Below, one piece after another: positions 50,109 through 59,996 of a stretch of 62,548 bases of DNA. The position numbers and the translations under genes were made by a program. Each line of letters opens with the position of its first letter. The stretch's first letter is position 1. Under the pieces are notes generated by a model. That model was not told the origin of the DNA and ran no database searches. It saw nothing but the letters and a program-made list of their open reading frames with translations. Source of the DNA: Caulobacteraceae bacterium (GTDB lineage Bacteria > Pseudomonadota > Alphaproteobacteria > Caulobacterales > Caulobacteraceae). The DNA lies in the NCBI GenBank assembly GCA_030446805.1, contig JAUJMO010000002.1, positions 360,777 through 423,324 of the forward strand. The letters run 5' to 3'.

Positions 50109-50306
50109 CGCGCCGCCGCCCCCCGCCGCAGCGTGGGGCGAGGCTGGGGCCAGCTCCGCCAGAGGGGATCACCTTTCGGGATGCTTGGCCTAGGGCGGCT
50201 CAGAAAGGCGCCGCGCCGCGTTGCCGAAGTGAGCTTCCGGTGAGGGTCGGTCCGCGCTCCGCCTGACGCAGCACGCCGGACGGTCCAGCGGCCTTATATC
50301 TCCTCC
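50109..50306. other. 198-base intergenic region
   Basis: This is a GC-rich gap between two same-direction genes, with no open frame or repeat I can support; it probably holds the promoter of the creatininase-family gene. Confidence 0.4.
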
Positions 50307-51059
50307 ATGTTCCTGTCCTTCTCCACCTGGCCCGAGATCGAGGCCCAGCTCACCCGCTCGCGGGCGATCGTGATCCCCGTCGGCTCAACTGAGCAGCACG
50401 GCCCCACCGGGCTCCTCGGCACCGACGCGCTCTGCCCGGAGATCATCGCCCGGGAAGCGGAGCGCGCCGACGACGCCATCCTGGTCGGGCCCAGCTTCAA
50501 CGTCGGCATGGCCCAGCACCACATGGCCTTTCCGGGCACGGTCACCCTGCGCCCCAGCACCTTCATCGCCGCCGTCCGCGACTGGACCCAGTCCCTGGCC
50601 GCCCACGGCTTTGAGCGCATCTATTGGCTGAACGGCCACGGCGGGAACGTCGCCAGCCTGGAGGCCGCCTTCAGCGAGGTCTATGCGGAGCACAGCCTGC
50701 TGGGTCGGGCCGCCTCGGTGCAGCTCAAGCTACGCAACTGGTGGGAGCTTCCCGGCGTCATGCGCCTCATCGGCGAGCTCTTCCCGACCGGCCACGGCGG
50801 CCACGCCACCCCGTCGGAGGTGGCCGTCACCCAGTGGGCCTATCCCGACCGGATCAAGACCGCCGAGCTCAAGCCGCGGATCGCGCCCACCGGTCCGATC
50901 CGAGACGCCCAGGACTATCGGGCCCGTTTCCCCGACGGCCGGATCGGCTCCGACCCCGCCCAGGCCACGCCGGAGAAGGGCGGCCGCATCGTGGCGGTTG
51001 CCGCCGAGGCGCTCCGGGCGGAGTTGGGAGCGTTTGCGCAGTCCACGGGTTCGGCCTAA
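50307..51059 (+). CDS. creatininase family protein
   Basis: This 250-residue metalloenzyme-fold protein has PVGSTEQHGPTGLLGTDALCPEIIAREAE with the metal-binding Glu/His/Asp, NGHGGN (YWLNGHGGNVASL), and GHGGHATPSEVAV late in the chain. Members include creatinine amidohydrolase and mycofactocin-type enzymes; the exact reaction is not clear. ATG at 50307. Confidence 0.9.
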   Translation: MFLSFSTWPEIEAQLTRSRAIVIPVGSTEQHGPTGLLGTDALCPEIIAREAERADDAILVGPSFNVGMAQHHMAFPGTVTLRPSTFIAAVRDWTQSLAAHGFERIYWLNGHGGNVASLEAAFSEVYAEHSLLGRAASVQLKLRNWWELPGVMRLIGELFPTGHGGHATPSEVAVTQWAYPDRIKTAELKPRIAPTGPIRDAQDYRARFPDGRIGSDPAQATPEKGGRIVAVAAEALRAELGAFAQSTGSA

Positions 51060-51089
51060 GCGAACGCGCGCGGCGATCAGGGAAGCTTC

Positions 51090-52094
51090 ATGGACAGGTT
51101 GGTCACGGTCTTCGGCGCATCCGGGTTCGTGGGCTCCCAGGTGGTGCGCGCCCTGGCCCAAGACGGCTGGCGTATCCGCGCGGCGGTCCGCAACCCGCAC
51201 CTGGAGCAGGCGGAGCGCCTGCGCATCCACGGCAAGGTCGGCCAGATCCAAGTGCTGCCCGCCAACATCCGCAAGCCCGACTCCGTGCACGAGATGCTCA
51301 CGGACGCCGTGGCGGTGGTGAATCTGGTCGGCGTGCTGTTCGAGCGCGGCCGCCAGCGCTTCCAGGCCGTCCAGGCCATGGGCGCCCGCAACCTCGCCCA
51401 GGCGGCGGCCGACTTCGGCATCAATCACCTGGTGCAGATCTCCGCCATCGGGGCGGACGCGAACTCGCGCTCCGCTTACGCCCGCACCAAGGGGGAAGGC
51501 GAGCAGGCCGCCTTTGAGCTCGTCCCTTCGGCTGTCGTGCTCCGTCCGTCCGTGGTGTTCGGCAGCGAAGACCAGTTTTTCAACCGTTTCGCCAACATGG
51601 CGGCGAGCGCGCCGGCCCTTCCCCTGATCGGCGGCGGCCAGACCCGCTTTCAGCCCGTCTACGTCGGCGACGTGGCCCGCGCCGTGGTCCGCGCGCTCAA
51701 GGACCCCTCCGCAGCCGGCCGCACCTATGAGCTGGGCGGCCCCACGGTGTATACCTTCCGCGAGATCCTGGAGCTGGTGCTGCGCGAGACCGGCCGGAAC
51801 CGCCCGCTTGTGCCCTTGCCCTTCTTCGCGGCCAATCTGATGGGCCGCGCCTTCGACCTGGTCACCCCGGTGCTGCCCTTCGACCCGCCGCTCACCGCCG
51901 ATCAGGTCGAATTGCTGCGCCAGGACAACGTGGTGAGCCCCAACATGCCCGGCCTGGCCGACCTGGGCGTCACGCCGGTGGCGGCCGAGGGCATCATCGG
52001 CAGCTACCTCTACCGCTTCCGTCGGGGCGGCCAGTACAGCACCATCACGCCCGACAAGAGCGCCAGCCGCGACACCGCGCCTCGCCACGCCTGA
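51090..52094 (+). CDS. complex I NDUFA9-type NAD(P)H-binding protein
   Basis: This 334-residue protein of the atypical SDR/NmrA fold has the nucleotide motif TVFGASGFVGSQVVRALAQDG, then VRNPHLEQAERLRIHGKVGQIQVLPANI, LVQISAIGADANSRSAYARTKGEGEQA (active-site-like Tyr-Lys region) and VVLRPSVVFGSEDQFFNRF. This type is related to the NDUFA9 accessory subunit of respiratory complex I. No nuo genes are nearby. Function in bacteria is uncertain. Confidence 0.87.
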   Translation: MDRLVTVFGASGFVGSQVVRALAQDGWRIRAAVRNPHLEQAERLRIHGKVGQIQVLPANIRKPDSVHEMLTDAVAVVNLVGVLFERGRQRFQAVQAMGARNLAQAAADFGINHLVQISAIGADANSRSAYARTKGEGEQAAFELVPSAVVLRPSVVFGSEDQFFNRFANMAASAPALPLIGGGQTRFQPVYVGDVARAVVRALKDPSAAGRTYELGGPTVYTFREILELVLRETGRNRPLVPLPFFAANLMGRAFDLVTPVLPFDPPLTADQVELLRQDNVVSPNMPGLADLGVTPVAAEGIIGSYLYRFRRGGQYSTITPDKSASRDTAPRHA

Positions 52095-52135
52095 TTTTGG
52101 CCAGCCCGGCCCGAGTTCGGCGCCCGTACGGGGGG

Positions 52136-52942
52136 TCAGAGGGCGCCCAGCGAAACGGCCAGCAGTCCCGCCGTCCCCACCACGATCCGCCACCAGGCGA
52201 ACGGCGTGAACCCGTGCCGCGCCACGAAGTCCAGCATGGTCCGGATCACGAAGGCGCCGCTCAGGAAGCTCACGACGAAGCCAACGGCCAGCAAGGGCAG
52301 GAAGTCGCCCCGGAAGGCGTCCAGGTTCTCCGAAGCGTCCAGCACGAAGACCGCGGTCATGGTGGGGATGGCCAGAAAGAAGCTGAACTCCGCCGCGGTT
52401 CGCTTGTCGAGGCCCAGCAGCAGCCCCCCCGCGATGGTGGCTCCCGAGCGCGACACGCCCGGCACCATGGACAGCGCCTGGCACAGCCCGACGCCCAGTG
52501 ACGCCGACCAGGACAGCTTCATGGCGTCGTCGTGGCGGGGCTGGGGTGCGAACCTTTCCAAGGCCAGCAGCACCGCCCCTCCCACGATCAGGCTGACGCA
52601 GATCACGGTGGGGCTCTCGAACAGCACCTGTTTGATGAAGTCGTAGAGCAGCAGCCCCAGCACCGCCGAGGGCAGGAAGGCCAGAAGAACGCTCAGCGCG
52701 AACCGCCGCGAGTCCGCCTGGGTGGGCAGGGTGCGCACCACCGCCCACAACCGCCCGAAGTAGAGTGCGATCACCGCGAGGATGGCCCCCAGCTGGATCA
52801 TCACAACGAAGCTGTTCCAGCGCGCGTCGGTCAGCCCCAGGGCCTCCTTGGCCAGCAGGAGGTGCCCCGTGGACGACACGGGAATGAATTCCGTCAGGCC
52901 CTCTATCAGGCCCAGGAGCGCCGCAATGAGATAGTCACCCAT
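52136..52942 (-). CDS. uppP: undecaprenyl-diphosphatase
   Basis: This 268-residue, ~8-helix inner-membrane enzyme recycles the lipid carrier undecaprenyl pyrophosphate for peptidoglycan and O-antigen synthesis and confers bacitracin tolerance. Both catalytic motifs are present: EGLTEFIPVSSTGHLLL near residue 15 and PGVSRSGATIAGGLLLGLD at ~160. Length is normal. Confidence 0.96.
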   Translation of the reverse strand: MGDYLIAALLGLIEGLTEFIPVSSTGHLLLAKEALGLTDARWNSFVVMIQLGAILAVIALYFGRLWAVVRTLPTQADSRRFALSVLLAFLPSAVLGLLLYDFIKQVLFESPTVICVSLIVGGAVLLALERFAPQPRHDDAMKLSWSASLGVGLCQALSMVPGVSRSGATIAGGLLLGLDKRTAAEFSFFLAIPTMTAVFVLDASENLDAFRGDFLPLLAVGFVVSFLSGAFVIRTMLDFVARHGFTPFAWWRIVVGTAGLLAVSLGAL

Positions 52943-52999
52943 GCCGCTGGGCTGTAATGCGCGTCGCAGCTAGAACGAAAGCCCCTGACGCGGAACCCG

Positions 53000-53989
53000 A
53001 TGGCCTCCAGCCCCTCTCCTACGCGTCCCTCGCTGGAGGAGGCGGCCGCCCTGACCCGACGCATCACCCTGCTGTCGGCGACCACGGCGCTGCTCCTGCT
53101 GGCTTTGAAGGCGGTGGTGTGGGGCCTCAGCGGCTCGGTGGCGGTGCTGGCGTCGCTGGCCGATTCGGGCCTGGACCTGCTGGCCTCGCTCGCGACCTTT
53201 TTCGCCGTGCGCTACGCGGCCTCCCCCGCCGACGCGGAGCACCGCTTCGGTCACGGCAAGGCCGAAGCCTTCGCCAGCCTGATTCAGGCCGCCCTGGTTC
53301 TGGTCAGCGCCGCCCTGATCGGTCGCGAGGCCATCGAACGCCTGGTCGACCCCCGGCCGCTCGCACGCGAGGGCTGGGCCATGGGGGTCATGGCGGCCTC
53401 GCTGCTCATCACCGGTCTGCTGGTCGCGGCGCAGACGCGCGTGCTGGCCCGCACCGGCTCGGTGGCGGTGGAGGGGGATCGCGCACACTATGCCGCCGAC
53501 ATGGCGTCGAACCTTGTCGCCTTGCTGGGCATCGCCGCCGCCGTCCTGCTGGACCGCCCCGCCTTGGACGCCGCGGCGGGTCTGGTCGTCAGCCTGTGGC
53601 TGGTCTGGGGCGCCTTCAGGGTCTTCCGCGCCGCCTCGCGCCACCTCATGGACCGTGAACTGCCCGACACCGAACGCGAGGCCCTGGTCCAGGCGCTCTT
53701 CGCCGACCCGGCCGTGGAGGGTGTGCATCAGCTCCGCACCCGCGCGTCCGGCCCTTACGTCCATGTCCAGGCTCACATCGATGTGGAGCCCACCATGACG
53801 CTGCTTCAGGCCCACGATGTCATCGAAGGGGCGGAAAGCCGGCTGCTGGCCCTGTTCCCCGGCGCGGACGTGATCCTGCACGTCGACCCGCGCGGCGAGG
53901 CCGAGCACCATCCGGAGGAATACTCCGAGGAACGTTTGGCGCACCGGGCCGATGCGCGCTATCCGGACCGCCCCAAGTTGAAGTCCTGA
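53000..53989 (+). CDS. cation diffusion facilitator (FieF/CDF) transporter
   Basis: This 329-residue protein has six membrane helices with metal-site residues in ADSGLDLLAS (Asp) and DRAHYAADMASNLVALLG (HxxxD), followed by a cytoplasmic metal-binding domain (GVHQLRTRASGPYVHVQAHIDVEPTMTL). It exports divalent metals such as Zn2+ or Fe2+ by proton exchange; the exact metal is unknown. The GST gene follows by 10 bases. Confidence 0.93.
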   Translation: MASSPSPTRPSLEEAAALTRRITLLSATTALLLLALKAVVWGLSGSVAVLASLADSGLDLLASLATFFAVRYAASPADAEHRFGHGKAEAFASLIQAALVLVSAALIGREAIERLVDPRPLAREGWAMGVMAASLLITGLLVAAQTRVLARTGSVAVEGDRAHYAADMASNLVALLGIAAAVLLDRPALDAAAGLVVSLWLVWGAFRVFRAASRHLMDRELPDTEREALVQALFADPAVEGVHQLRTRASGPYVHVQAHIDVEPTMTLLQAHDVIEGAESRLLALFPGADVILHVDPRGEAEHHPEEYSEERLAHRADARYPDRPKLKS

Positions 53990-53999
53990 CCGCGCCCCC

Positions 54000-54713
54000 A
54001 TGAACGCGCCCCAAGCCCCCTTGTCCGCCGCCGAGCGGACCCTCTACCACTTCCCGCTCGACCCGTTTTCGCGCCAGGTCCGGCTGGCGCTCGGCGAAAA
54101 GCGCCTGCTCTGGCAGGAGGTGATCGAACGCTTCTGGGAGCAGCGCCCCGAGTTCATGGCCCTGAACCCGGCCGGTCTCCCCCCCGTCCTGGTGGAGGAG
54201 CCGATCGGCGGACCGATCATCGCCGTGTGCGACGCCCGCGCCGTGCTGGACCACCTCGAGGAGACCTATCCCGAAACGCCGCTGCTCCCGTCCGACGCCG
54301 CGGGTCGAGCCGAGACCCGCCGCCTGCAGGCCTGGTTCGACCGCAAGTTCGACTTCGAGGTCAACGGCCTGCTGCTGCACGAGAAGCTGGAGAAGCGCAT
54401 CACCGGCGGCGGCTCGCCCGACATGCAGGCGATCCGGTCCGGCTGGAACGCGCTGCGCCACCACTTCGCCTATCTCGAGCACCTGCTGGACGTGCGCGAC
54501 TGGCTGGCGGGCGACCGTCTGTCGCTGGCCGACATCGCGGCCGCCTCCCACATATCGGTGCTGGACTATTTCGGGGACGCCCCGTGGCGCGAGTTTCCGG
54601 CGACCAAGCTTTGGTACAGCAAGATCAAATCGCGCCCGAGCTTCCGCTCGCTGCTCCAGGACCGCTGGCCCGGCATCCCGCGCTCGGCCCACTATGACGA
54701 CCTCGACTTCTGA
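54000..54713 (+). CDS. glutathione S-transferase family protein
   Basis: This 237-residue protein has a thioredoxin-fold N-terminal domain ([24 protein letters not shown], the glutathione-side region; [12 protein letters not shown]) and an all-helical C-terminal domain with [25 protein letters not shown] and the cis-Pro segment GLPPV fit the family. Substrate unknown. Its last 20 bases overlap queG. Confidence 0.87.
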   Translation: MNAPQAPLSAAERTLYHFPLDPFSRQVRLALGEKRLLWQEVIERFWEQRPEFMALNPAGLPPVLVEEPIGGPIIAVCDARAVLDHLEETYPETPLLPSDAAGRAETRRLQAWFDRKFDFEVNGLLLHEKLEKRITGGGSPDMQAIRSGWNALRHHFAYLEHLLDVRDWLAGDRLSLADIAAASHISVLDYFGDAPWREFPATKLWYSKIKSRPSFRSLLQDRWPGIPRSAHYDDLDF

Positions 54714-55896
54714 GCCGTCCGTTCTGACGCCCCATCCCGAAGGCTGCGAGCCGGCGACCCGCCCTGGCGCTGCCCGCTTCTCCCTCGCCAAGGGCGGGGC
54801 GGAGGCGCGGATCCGCGAGCGCGCCCTGGAGCTGGGATTCGATCTCTGCCGATTCGCCGACCTCACGGCGCCCTGGCCCGCCTCCGCACGCCTGGCCGAG
54901 TTCATCGCCGCCGAGCGCCATGGCTCCATGGGCTGGATGGCCGAGACGGCCGAACGGCGCGTCCACCCCAAGGCGATGTGGGGCGAGGCTCGTTCCGCGG
55001 TCGTGCTGGGAATGAACTACGGCCCCGACCATGACCCGCGCGAGGCTCAGACGGACCTCGGCCGGGGCGCGGTCAGCGTCTATGCTCAGGGCGACGACTA
55101 CCACGAGCTGATCAAGGGCCGGCTGAAACAGCTCGCCGGCTGGCTCGTCGCCCGTTTCCCGAGCGAGGTGAAGGTCTTTGTCGACACCGCGCCCCTTATG
55201 GAGAAGCCGCTGGCCCAACGGGCGGGCCTGGGCTGGCAAGGCAAGCACACCAATCTCCTGTCGCGCACTCACGGGAACTGGCTCTTCCTGGGCAGCATCC
55301 TCACCACCCTGGAGCTTCAGCCGGACCCGCCAGAAACAGATCACTGCGGGTCGTGCCGCGCCTGCCTGGACGCCTGCCCCACGGCGGCCTTTCCCGCGCC
55401 GTATCAGCTCGACGCCCGGCGCTGCCTGTCCTACTTGACGATCGAGCACGCGGGGCCGTGGCCCGAGGAGTTCCGTGCGGCCATGGGCAACCGGATCTAC
55501 GGCTGCGACGACTGTCTGGCGGCCTGCCCCTGGAACAAGTTCGCCCAGGCCGGCCGTGAACTGCGTCTGCAGGCCCGCGAGGCCCTGAAGCGGCCCCGCC
55601 TGGCCGAGCTCGCCCGGCTGGACGACGCTGCGTTTCGCACGCTTTTCACCAAGAGCCCGGTGAAGCGCATCGGCCGCGACCGTTTCGTGCGCAACGTCCT
55701 TTACGCCGTCGGCAACAGCGGCGATCCGGCGCTGGCCGCCGTTGCGGCCGAGCGAGTAGAGGACGCCTCCGAGGTGGTCAGGGATGCGGCCCGATGGGCC
55801 CTGGCGCGACTCGAGCTCACCTGCCAAGCGGGGGAGAGCGCTACCCCGCCAGCGGAGCGCTTTCCCGCGGGAGCACGTCCAGCAGCTCCATCTTGA
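54694..55896 (+). CDS. queG: epoxyqueuosine reductase
   Basis: This 400-residue, B12-dependent enzyme performs the last step of queuosine tRNA modification. Two ferredoxin-type clusters are seen: [16 protein letters not shown] and [15 protein letters not shown], with [13 protein letters not shown] and [11 protein letters not shown] preceding. The C-terminal HEAT-like part ([18 protein letters not shown]) is intact. ATG overlaps the GST gene by 20 bases. Its 3' end overlaps the convergent FKBP gene by 56 bases. Confidence 0.95.
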   Translation: MTTSTSEPSVLTPHPEGCEPATRPGAARFSLAKGGAEARIRERALELGFDLCRFADLTAPWPASARLAEFIAAERHGSMGWMAETAERRVHPKAMWGEARSAVVLGMNYGPDHDPREAQTDLGRGAVSVYAQGDDYHELIKGRLKQLAGWLVARFPSEVKVFVDTAPLMEKPLAQRAGLGWQGKHTNLLSRTHGNWLFLGSILTTLELQPDPPETDHCGSCRACLDACPTAAFPAPYQLDARRCLSYLTIEHAGPWPEEFRAAMGNRIYGCDDCLAACPWNKFAQAGRELRLQAREALKRPRLAELARLDDAAFRTLFTKSPVKRIGRDRFVRNVLYAVGNSGDPALAAVAAERVEDASEVVRDAARWALARLELTCQAGESATPPAERFPAGARPAAPS

Positions 55897-56332
55897 AGAC
55901 CAACACCGAGCCCGGCGGGATGGACCCGGCGCCCTCCTCGCCGTAGCCCAGGTTCGGCGGCACGGTCAGCTCCCAGACGTCGCCCGGTTTCATCAACTGC
56001 AGCGCCTGATTCCAGCCTGGAACAAGCTGGCCCACGGTGAACACCGCCGGCGCCCCGCTCTCGTAGGAGCTGTCGAACACCTCGCCGCTGGGCAGCCGGC
56101 CCTCGTAGTGGACCTTGACCGCATCGCCCGGCTTGGGCCGATAACCGTCCGGCGCCCCGGCCTTCACCACCTTGTACTGCAGTCCGGACGGCAGGGTGAT
56201 CACGCCCGGCTGCGCCGCATTCTGCTGCAGCAGCGCCGTGCTCTCGGCCGCCGGCACCGGCTCCGGCCCGCGCTCGCAGGCGGCCGTGGCCAGAAGCAGG
56301 GCGAGCAGGGTGGGGGGCAGGGCGGCCTTCAT
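55841..56332 (-). CDS. FKBP-type peptidyl-prolyl cis-trans isomerase, lipoprotein
   Basis: This 163-residue protein has a lipobox-type signal (LLLATAAC, Cys20), so it is an envelope lipoprotein. The FKBP domain follows: [104 protein letters not shown], with the active-site Tyr/Asp/Phe pattern. It probably assists folding of exported proteins. It is close behind the threonine dehydratase gene. Confidence 0.93.
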   Translation of the reverse strand: MKAALPPTLLALLLATAACERGPEPVPAAESTALLQQNAAQPGVITLPSGLQYKVVKAGAPDGYRPKPGDAVKVHYEGRLPSGEVFDSSYESGAPAVFTVGQLVPGWNQALQLMKPGDVWELTVPPNLGYGEEGAGSIPPGSVLVFKMELLDVLPRESAPLAG

Positions 56333-56349
56333 GACGCGGTTTCCGGAAT

Positions 56350-57552
56350 TCAGATGTGGGCGGGCGCGTAGCCGCCTTCGGCCAGCGCGTCCATGACCTC
56401 CCGCCCGTGCGTCTCGTCGCGGGTCTCCAGCAACACGTCGAAGACGGCTCCCTTGGCCGGAACGTCCAGCGCCAGCCGGTTGTGCGTGACGTCGATGATG
56501 TTGCCGCCATGGTCGCCGATCACGCGCGTCAAGGTGGCCAGCATCCCCGGCCGGTCGTCGCCCTTGATGCGCAGGTGAATGATCTTCTTCTCCCGCACCA
56601 GTTCGCGGTTCAGCACGCTGGCCAACAACCGCGTGTCGATGTTGCCCCCGCACAGGATCAGCCCGCACCTGCGGCCCCGGAACCGCTCCGGATGCTGCAA
56701 CAGCCCGGCCAGGGAACCAGCCCCGGCGCCCTCGGCCACCGTCTTCTCCACCATGCAGTAGAGCGCAATGGCCTGCTCGAAGGCCCATTCCTCGCAGAGC
56801 ACGATGTCGTCGATCAGCGGGGCCGCCTGCCGGAAGCTGAGTTCGCCCGCGGCCTTGACGGCGATGCCCTCGGCGATGGTCGCGCCGCCGCATTTGGGCG
56901 GTTCGCCCTTCAGCTGCGCGCTGAAGGAGGGGTACATGGCCGCTTCCACGCCCACCACCTCGATCGCGGGGTTCACGGCCTTGGCCGCCGTGGCCATGCC
57001 GGCGATCAGCCCGCCGCCTCCGATCGGGACCACCAGAACGTCGATCTCCGGGGCGTCTTCGAGCATCTCCAGCGCCGCCGTGCCCTGGCCCGCCATCACG
57101 CCCCAATCGTTGAAGGCGTGAACAAACACCAGGTCGCGCTCCGCCTGCACTTGGAGCGCCCGCGCATAAGCGTCGTCGAACACCTCCCCGTCCAGGATCA
57201 CCTCCGCCCCGTGCCCCCGGGTCTGCTCCGCCTTCACCGTGGGCGTGGGCCGCGGCATGACGATGGTGGCCGGAACCCCCAGCCGCGCCGCATGGTAGGC
57301 CAGCGCCTGGGCATGGTTTCCCGCACTGGCGCAGATGACGCCCCTTCTCTTCTCGTCCTCCGTCAGCTGCAGCAGCCGGTTCAGCGCGCCCCGCTCCTTG
57401 AACGAGGCGGTGAACTGCAAATTCTCGAACTTCACCCAGCAATCCGCCCCGGTGATGTTCGACAGGGTCCGGGAATAAAGGGTAGGCGTGCGCACCACCT
57501 GCCCGGCGATCCGGTTTGCGGCGGCCTTGATGTCGTCCAAGCTCAGCGTCAT
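56350..57552 (-). CDS. ilvA: threonine ammonia-lyase (threonine dehydratase)
   Basis: This 400-residue PLP enzyme deaminates threonine to 2-oxobutanoate for isoleucine synthesis or catabolism. The PLP lysine is in FTASFKERGALNRLL, VICASAGNHAQALAYHA and VPIGGGGLIAGMA bind PLP phosphate, and a C-terminal ACT domain (~330-400: IIHLRIKGDDRPGMLATLTRVIGDHGGNIIDVTHNR) supplies allosteric control. Length and single ACT domain fit the catabolic/short form. Confidence 0.95.
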   Translation of the reverse strand: MTLSLDDIKAAANRIAGQVVRTPTLYSRTLSNITGADCWVKFENLQFTASFKERGALNRLLQLTEDEKRRGVICASAGNHAQALAYHAARLGVPATIVMPRPTPTVKAEQTRGHGAEVILDGEVFDDAYARALQVQAERDLVFVHAFNDWGVMAGQGTAALEMLEDAPEIDVLVVPIGGGGLIAGMATAAKAVNPAIEVVGVEAAMYPSFSAQLKGEPPKCGGATIAEGIAVKAAGELSFRQAAPLIDDIVLCEEWAFEQAIALYCMVEKTVAEGAGAGSLAGLLQHPERFRGRRCGLILCGGNIDTRLLASVLNRELVREKKIIHLRIKGDDRPGMLATLTRVIGDHGGNIIDVTHNRLALDVPAKGAVFDVLLETRDETHGREVMDALAEGGYAPAHI

Positions 57553-57590
57553 CTCGGCACGCTATCCCCGGCGGGAATCAGAGGAAAGCC

Positions 57591-58277
57591 TTGCGGATCG
57601 CTGCGCTTGAAACCGGCTACCCTCCCCAGCACCTCGTGGCGGAGCACGGAACCTATCCGGACATGCTGGCCCGCTTTCTGGGGCCGGAGTTCGAGGTGGA
57701 GGTCTTCGACGTCCAGAAGTCGCCGCCGCCGGCTCCGGACGCCTACCCCGCCTTTGCGGTCATGGGCTCCCCCTCCGGCGTCTATGACGGCGACCCCTGG
57801 ATCGCGCGCCTGCTCGAATGGATCGGCCAGGCGCGGGGACGCACCCGGCTGCTGGGCGTCTGCTTCGGCCACCAGGCCATCGCTCAGGCCCTGGGGGGCG
57901 AGGTCCGCAAGGCGCCGGCGGGCTGGGGGTTGGGCCTGCATCGTTACGATGTCGTTTCCCGCGAGCCCTGGATGGAGCCGGCGCCCGACCAGATCGCCAT
58001 ACCCGTCTCCCACCAGGACCAGGTGGTGACCGCGCCTCCCTCCGCTCGGGTGGTGGCCCGCAGCGCCTTCACTCCGCACGCCGTCCTGGCCTACGGCGAC
58101 GACGCGCTCAGCTTCCAGTGCCATCCCGAATTCACGACCGCCTACGCCCAGGCCCTGGCCGAACGCCGCCGGGGCCAGATCCCAGACAGGGTCGTGGAGT
58201 CCGCCAAGGCCAGCCTGGAGGCGCCCAGCGACAACCCGGTGACGGCCGACTGGGTCCGCCGGTTCCTGCGGGGCTGA
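57591..58277 (+). CDS. class I glutamine amidotransferase (GMP synthase-like)
   Basis: This 228-residue protein has a class I GATase fold: the nucleophile elbow LLGVCFGHQAIAQALGG (Cys) and the late His/Glu in FQCHPEFTT; FAVMGSPSGVYD provides the early Gly-rich strand. It belongs to the GuaA-like subgroup that often degrades gamma-glutamyl compounds. TTG start at 57591 with GAGGAA upstream. Standalone; no synthase partner is adjacent. Confidence 0.88.
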   Translation: MRIAALETGYPPQHLVAEHGTYPDMLARFLGPEFEVEVFDVQKSPPPAPDAYPAFAVMGSPSGVYDGDPWIARLLEWIGQARGRTRLLGVCFGHQAIAQALGGEVRKAPAGWGLGLHRYDVVSREPWMEPAPDQIAIPVSHQDQVVTAPPSARVVARSAFTPHAVLAYGDDALSFQCHPEFTTAYAQALAERRRGQIPDRVVESAKASLEAPSDNPVTADWVRRFLRG

Positions 58278-58285
58278 CCACGGGC

Positions 58286-59071
58286 TTACAGGGTCGGCGG
58301 GGCCGCCTTGCGCGAGACCAGCACCTCCAGCAGCGTGCCGCGGATCCCCCGGCTGAGGTCGTCCAGGGCGTGAATGGTGGTGTTGAGCCCGCCATGCGCG
58401 TCGAAGTAGTCCGCGATGTCGTAGCCCCAGTCGATCGTCACCAGCGAGCCTTGCTCGTCGATCGGATTGGCGTGGTGCAGCGGTTGGTCGAGGTGCTCGA
58501 CGGCTCCGTCCGCGGTTCTGCGCGCGCGGCGTACGCTGGGGAGCCCGGCTCTCGCCAGCGGCGCGGTGCCGACGTGCAGCCCACCCGGCCTCAGCGTCCG
58601 GGCGATCTCGGCGATGGCGCGGTCCGGCTCGAACAGATGCTCGAAGACGTCCTGGGTGATCACCAGGTCGAACCTGCGGTCGGCGAAGGTCTGCGCTTCC
58701 AGATTCTCGTTGCGCCAGCCCGGCCCCTGTCCGCCAGGCGGCAGCGACGGATCGTACTGGGTCGCCGTGTAGTTGCGGCATTCACGGGCCAGTTTGCCGC
58801 TGCTCTCGGAGGGGCTGGACTCATGCACCTCCAGGTCGCGCCAGTTCGGACAGACCCGCTCCAACACCGTGTAGAACGCCCTCTGGCGCGGCACGCTGTG
58901 GCACCGGACGCAGATGAAGCTGTCGCGCAGCCACGGGTCCCAGGCCTGAAAACGGGTCTCCTGGTCGCAGACGGCGCAAATCCCTTCCACGTCCAGCAAA
59001 GGGGTCGGCGCCACCGGCAAGGCCGCACGCGCGCCGCCGCGCAATCGCCGCAACGCCCACCTCGCGTTCAT
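58286..59071 (-). CDS. SAM-dependent methyltransferase with N-terminal zinc ribbon
   Basis: This 261-residue protein has CAVC and CVRC pairs (~32-55) forming a likely zinc ribbon, then a methyltransferase-like domain with VITQDVFEHLFEPDRAIAEIARTLRPGGLHVGTAP, the class I fold after the SAM strand. SAM site glycine motif is weak (LEVHESSPSESS). Its company of glycosyltransferases suggests methylation of a surface sugar, but that is inference. Confidence 0.8.
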   Translation of the reverse strand: MNARWALRRLRGGARAALPVAPTPLLDVEGICAVCDQETRFQAWDPWLRDSFICVRCHSVPRQRAFYTVLERVCPNWRDLEVHESSPSESSGKLARECRNYTATQYDPSLPPGGQGPGWRNENLEAQTFADRRFDLVITQDVFEHLFEPDRAIAEIARTLRPGGLHVGTAPLARAGLPSVRRARRTADGAVEHLDQPLHHANPIDEQGSLVTIDWGYDIADYFDAHGGLNTTIHALDDLSRGIRGTLLEVLVSRKAAPPTL

Positions 59072-59273
59072 CGAACAGCCTTGATGTCAGCGCCCGCGGG
59101 CGTCATGTGGGCGCGCTAGCCCGAAGAGCCGGCAGAATAAGGGCCCGGGGGCGGGCAGGTCCAGAGCCGGCGCCCAAAGGGGATGGTCTCGGGGGACAGG
59201 ATTGTGCGGGCCTGGCGGCCGGGGTCGTCCTTGGCGTCAACATTCTCGCGCGTGATCGATGAGGAGAGTCAGC

Positions 59274-59996
59274 ATGGACCCCAGTCAGGTGCCCGTCCTG
59301 ATTAACAGCTTCAACCAGCCGACCTACCTCCGCATGATGCTGGACCAGTTGCGCCGGCTGGGCTGCAGGAATCTCGTAGTCGTCGACCAGGCGAGCACCT
59401 ATCCGCCCCTCGTCCGGCTCCTGGCTGAGATCGAACGCGAGGTCACCGTGATCCGGTTGCGGGACAACAACGGGCCCCACTGGCTGTTCACCAGCGGCTT
59501 CTCCTCCATGCTCCCGGAGTACTTCATCTACACCGACCCCGACATCCAGTTCCCTGCAGACATGCCCCGAAGCCTGATTCGTGATCTCATGCGGGTCTCC
59601 AAGGCGGCCAACGCCACCAAGGTCGGATTGGCTCTCGACATCTCCCGCCCCGAGAACATCAAAAGGGTCGGCCTGCCGATCGGGGAGTCGGTCTACACCA
59701 TCCCCGAGTGGGAAGGGCAGTTCTGGCGCCGGCCGATCCGGTTTCGCGGCTTCGAAGTCTACAAGGCCCCGGTGGACACCACCTTCGCTCTCTATCACCG
59801 GGCCCGGTTCGACGAGCACGTCCGGAACTTCAGGGCCGAGAATGTCTACTACTGCATGGACATGCCCGGCTCCTACCGATTGGCTGGCCGGTATACTTCA
59901 GTCCACCTGCCCTGGATGCTGGACGACCCCATCCCCGAGGAAGAACTGGCGCACTATGTCGCCCACCGCAGGAACGTTCACGAATACCTGGGCTAG
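59274..59996 (+). CDS. glycosyltransferase family 2/A-like protein
   Basis: This 240-residue protein opens PVLINSFNQPTYLRMMLDQLRRLGCRNLVVVDQASTYPPL, a nucleotide-sugar Rossmann-like start, and has a FIYTDPDIQF (DxD-type motif) for metal-bound donor. It lacks the usual long C-terminal part, being short for GT2. AGGAG sits within the codons just before the ATG at 59274. Its stop overlaps the convergent methyltransferase stop (CTAG). Confidence 0.75.
   Translation: MDPSQVPVLINSFNQPTYLRMMLDQLRRLGCRNLVVVDQASTYPPLVRLLAEIEREVTVIRLRDNNGPHWLFTSGFSSMLPEYFIYTDPDIQFPADMPRSLIRDLMRVSKAANATKVGLALDISRPENIKRVGLPIGESVYTIPEWEGQFWRRPIRFRGFEVYKAPVDTTFALYHRARFDEHVRNFRAENVYYCMDMPGSYRLAGRYTSVHLPWMLDDPIPEEELAHYVAHRRNVHEYLG

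Noticed and set aside
55841-57442. A 533-residue frame combining FKBP with an upstream extension
   Set aside because: The extension is antisense-frame noise over the threonine dehydratase gene; FKBP has its own lipoprotein signal and ATG at 56332.
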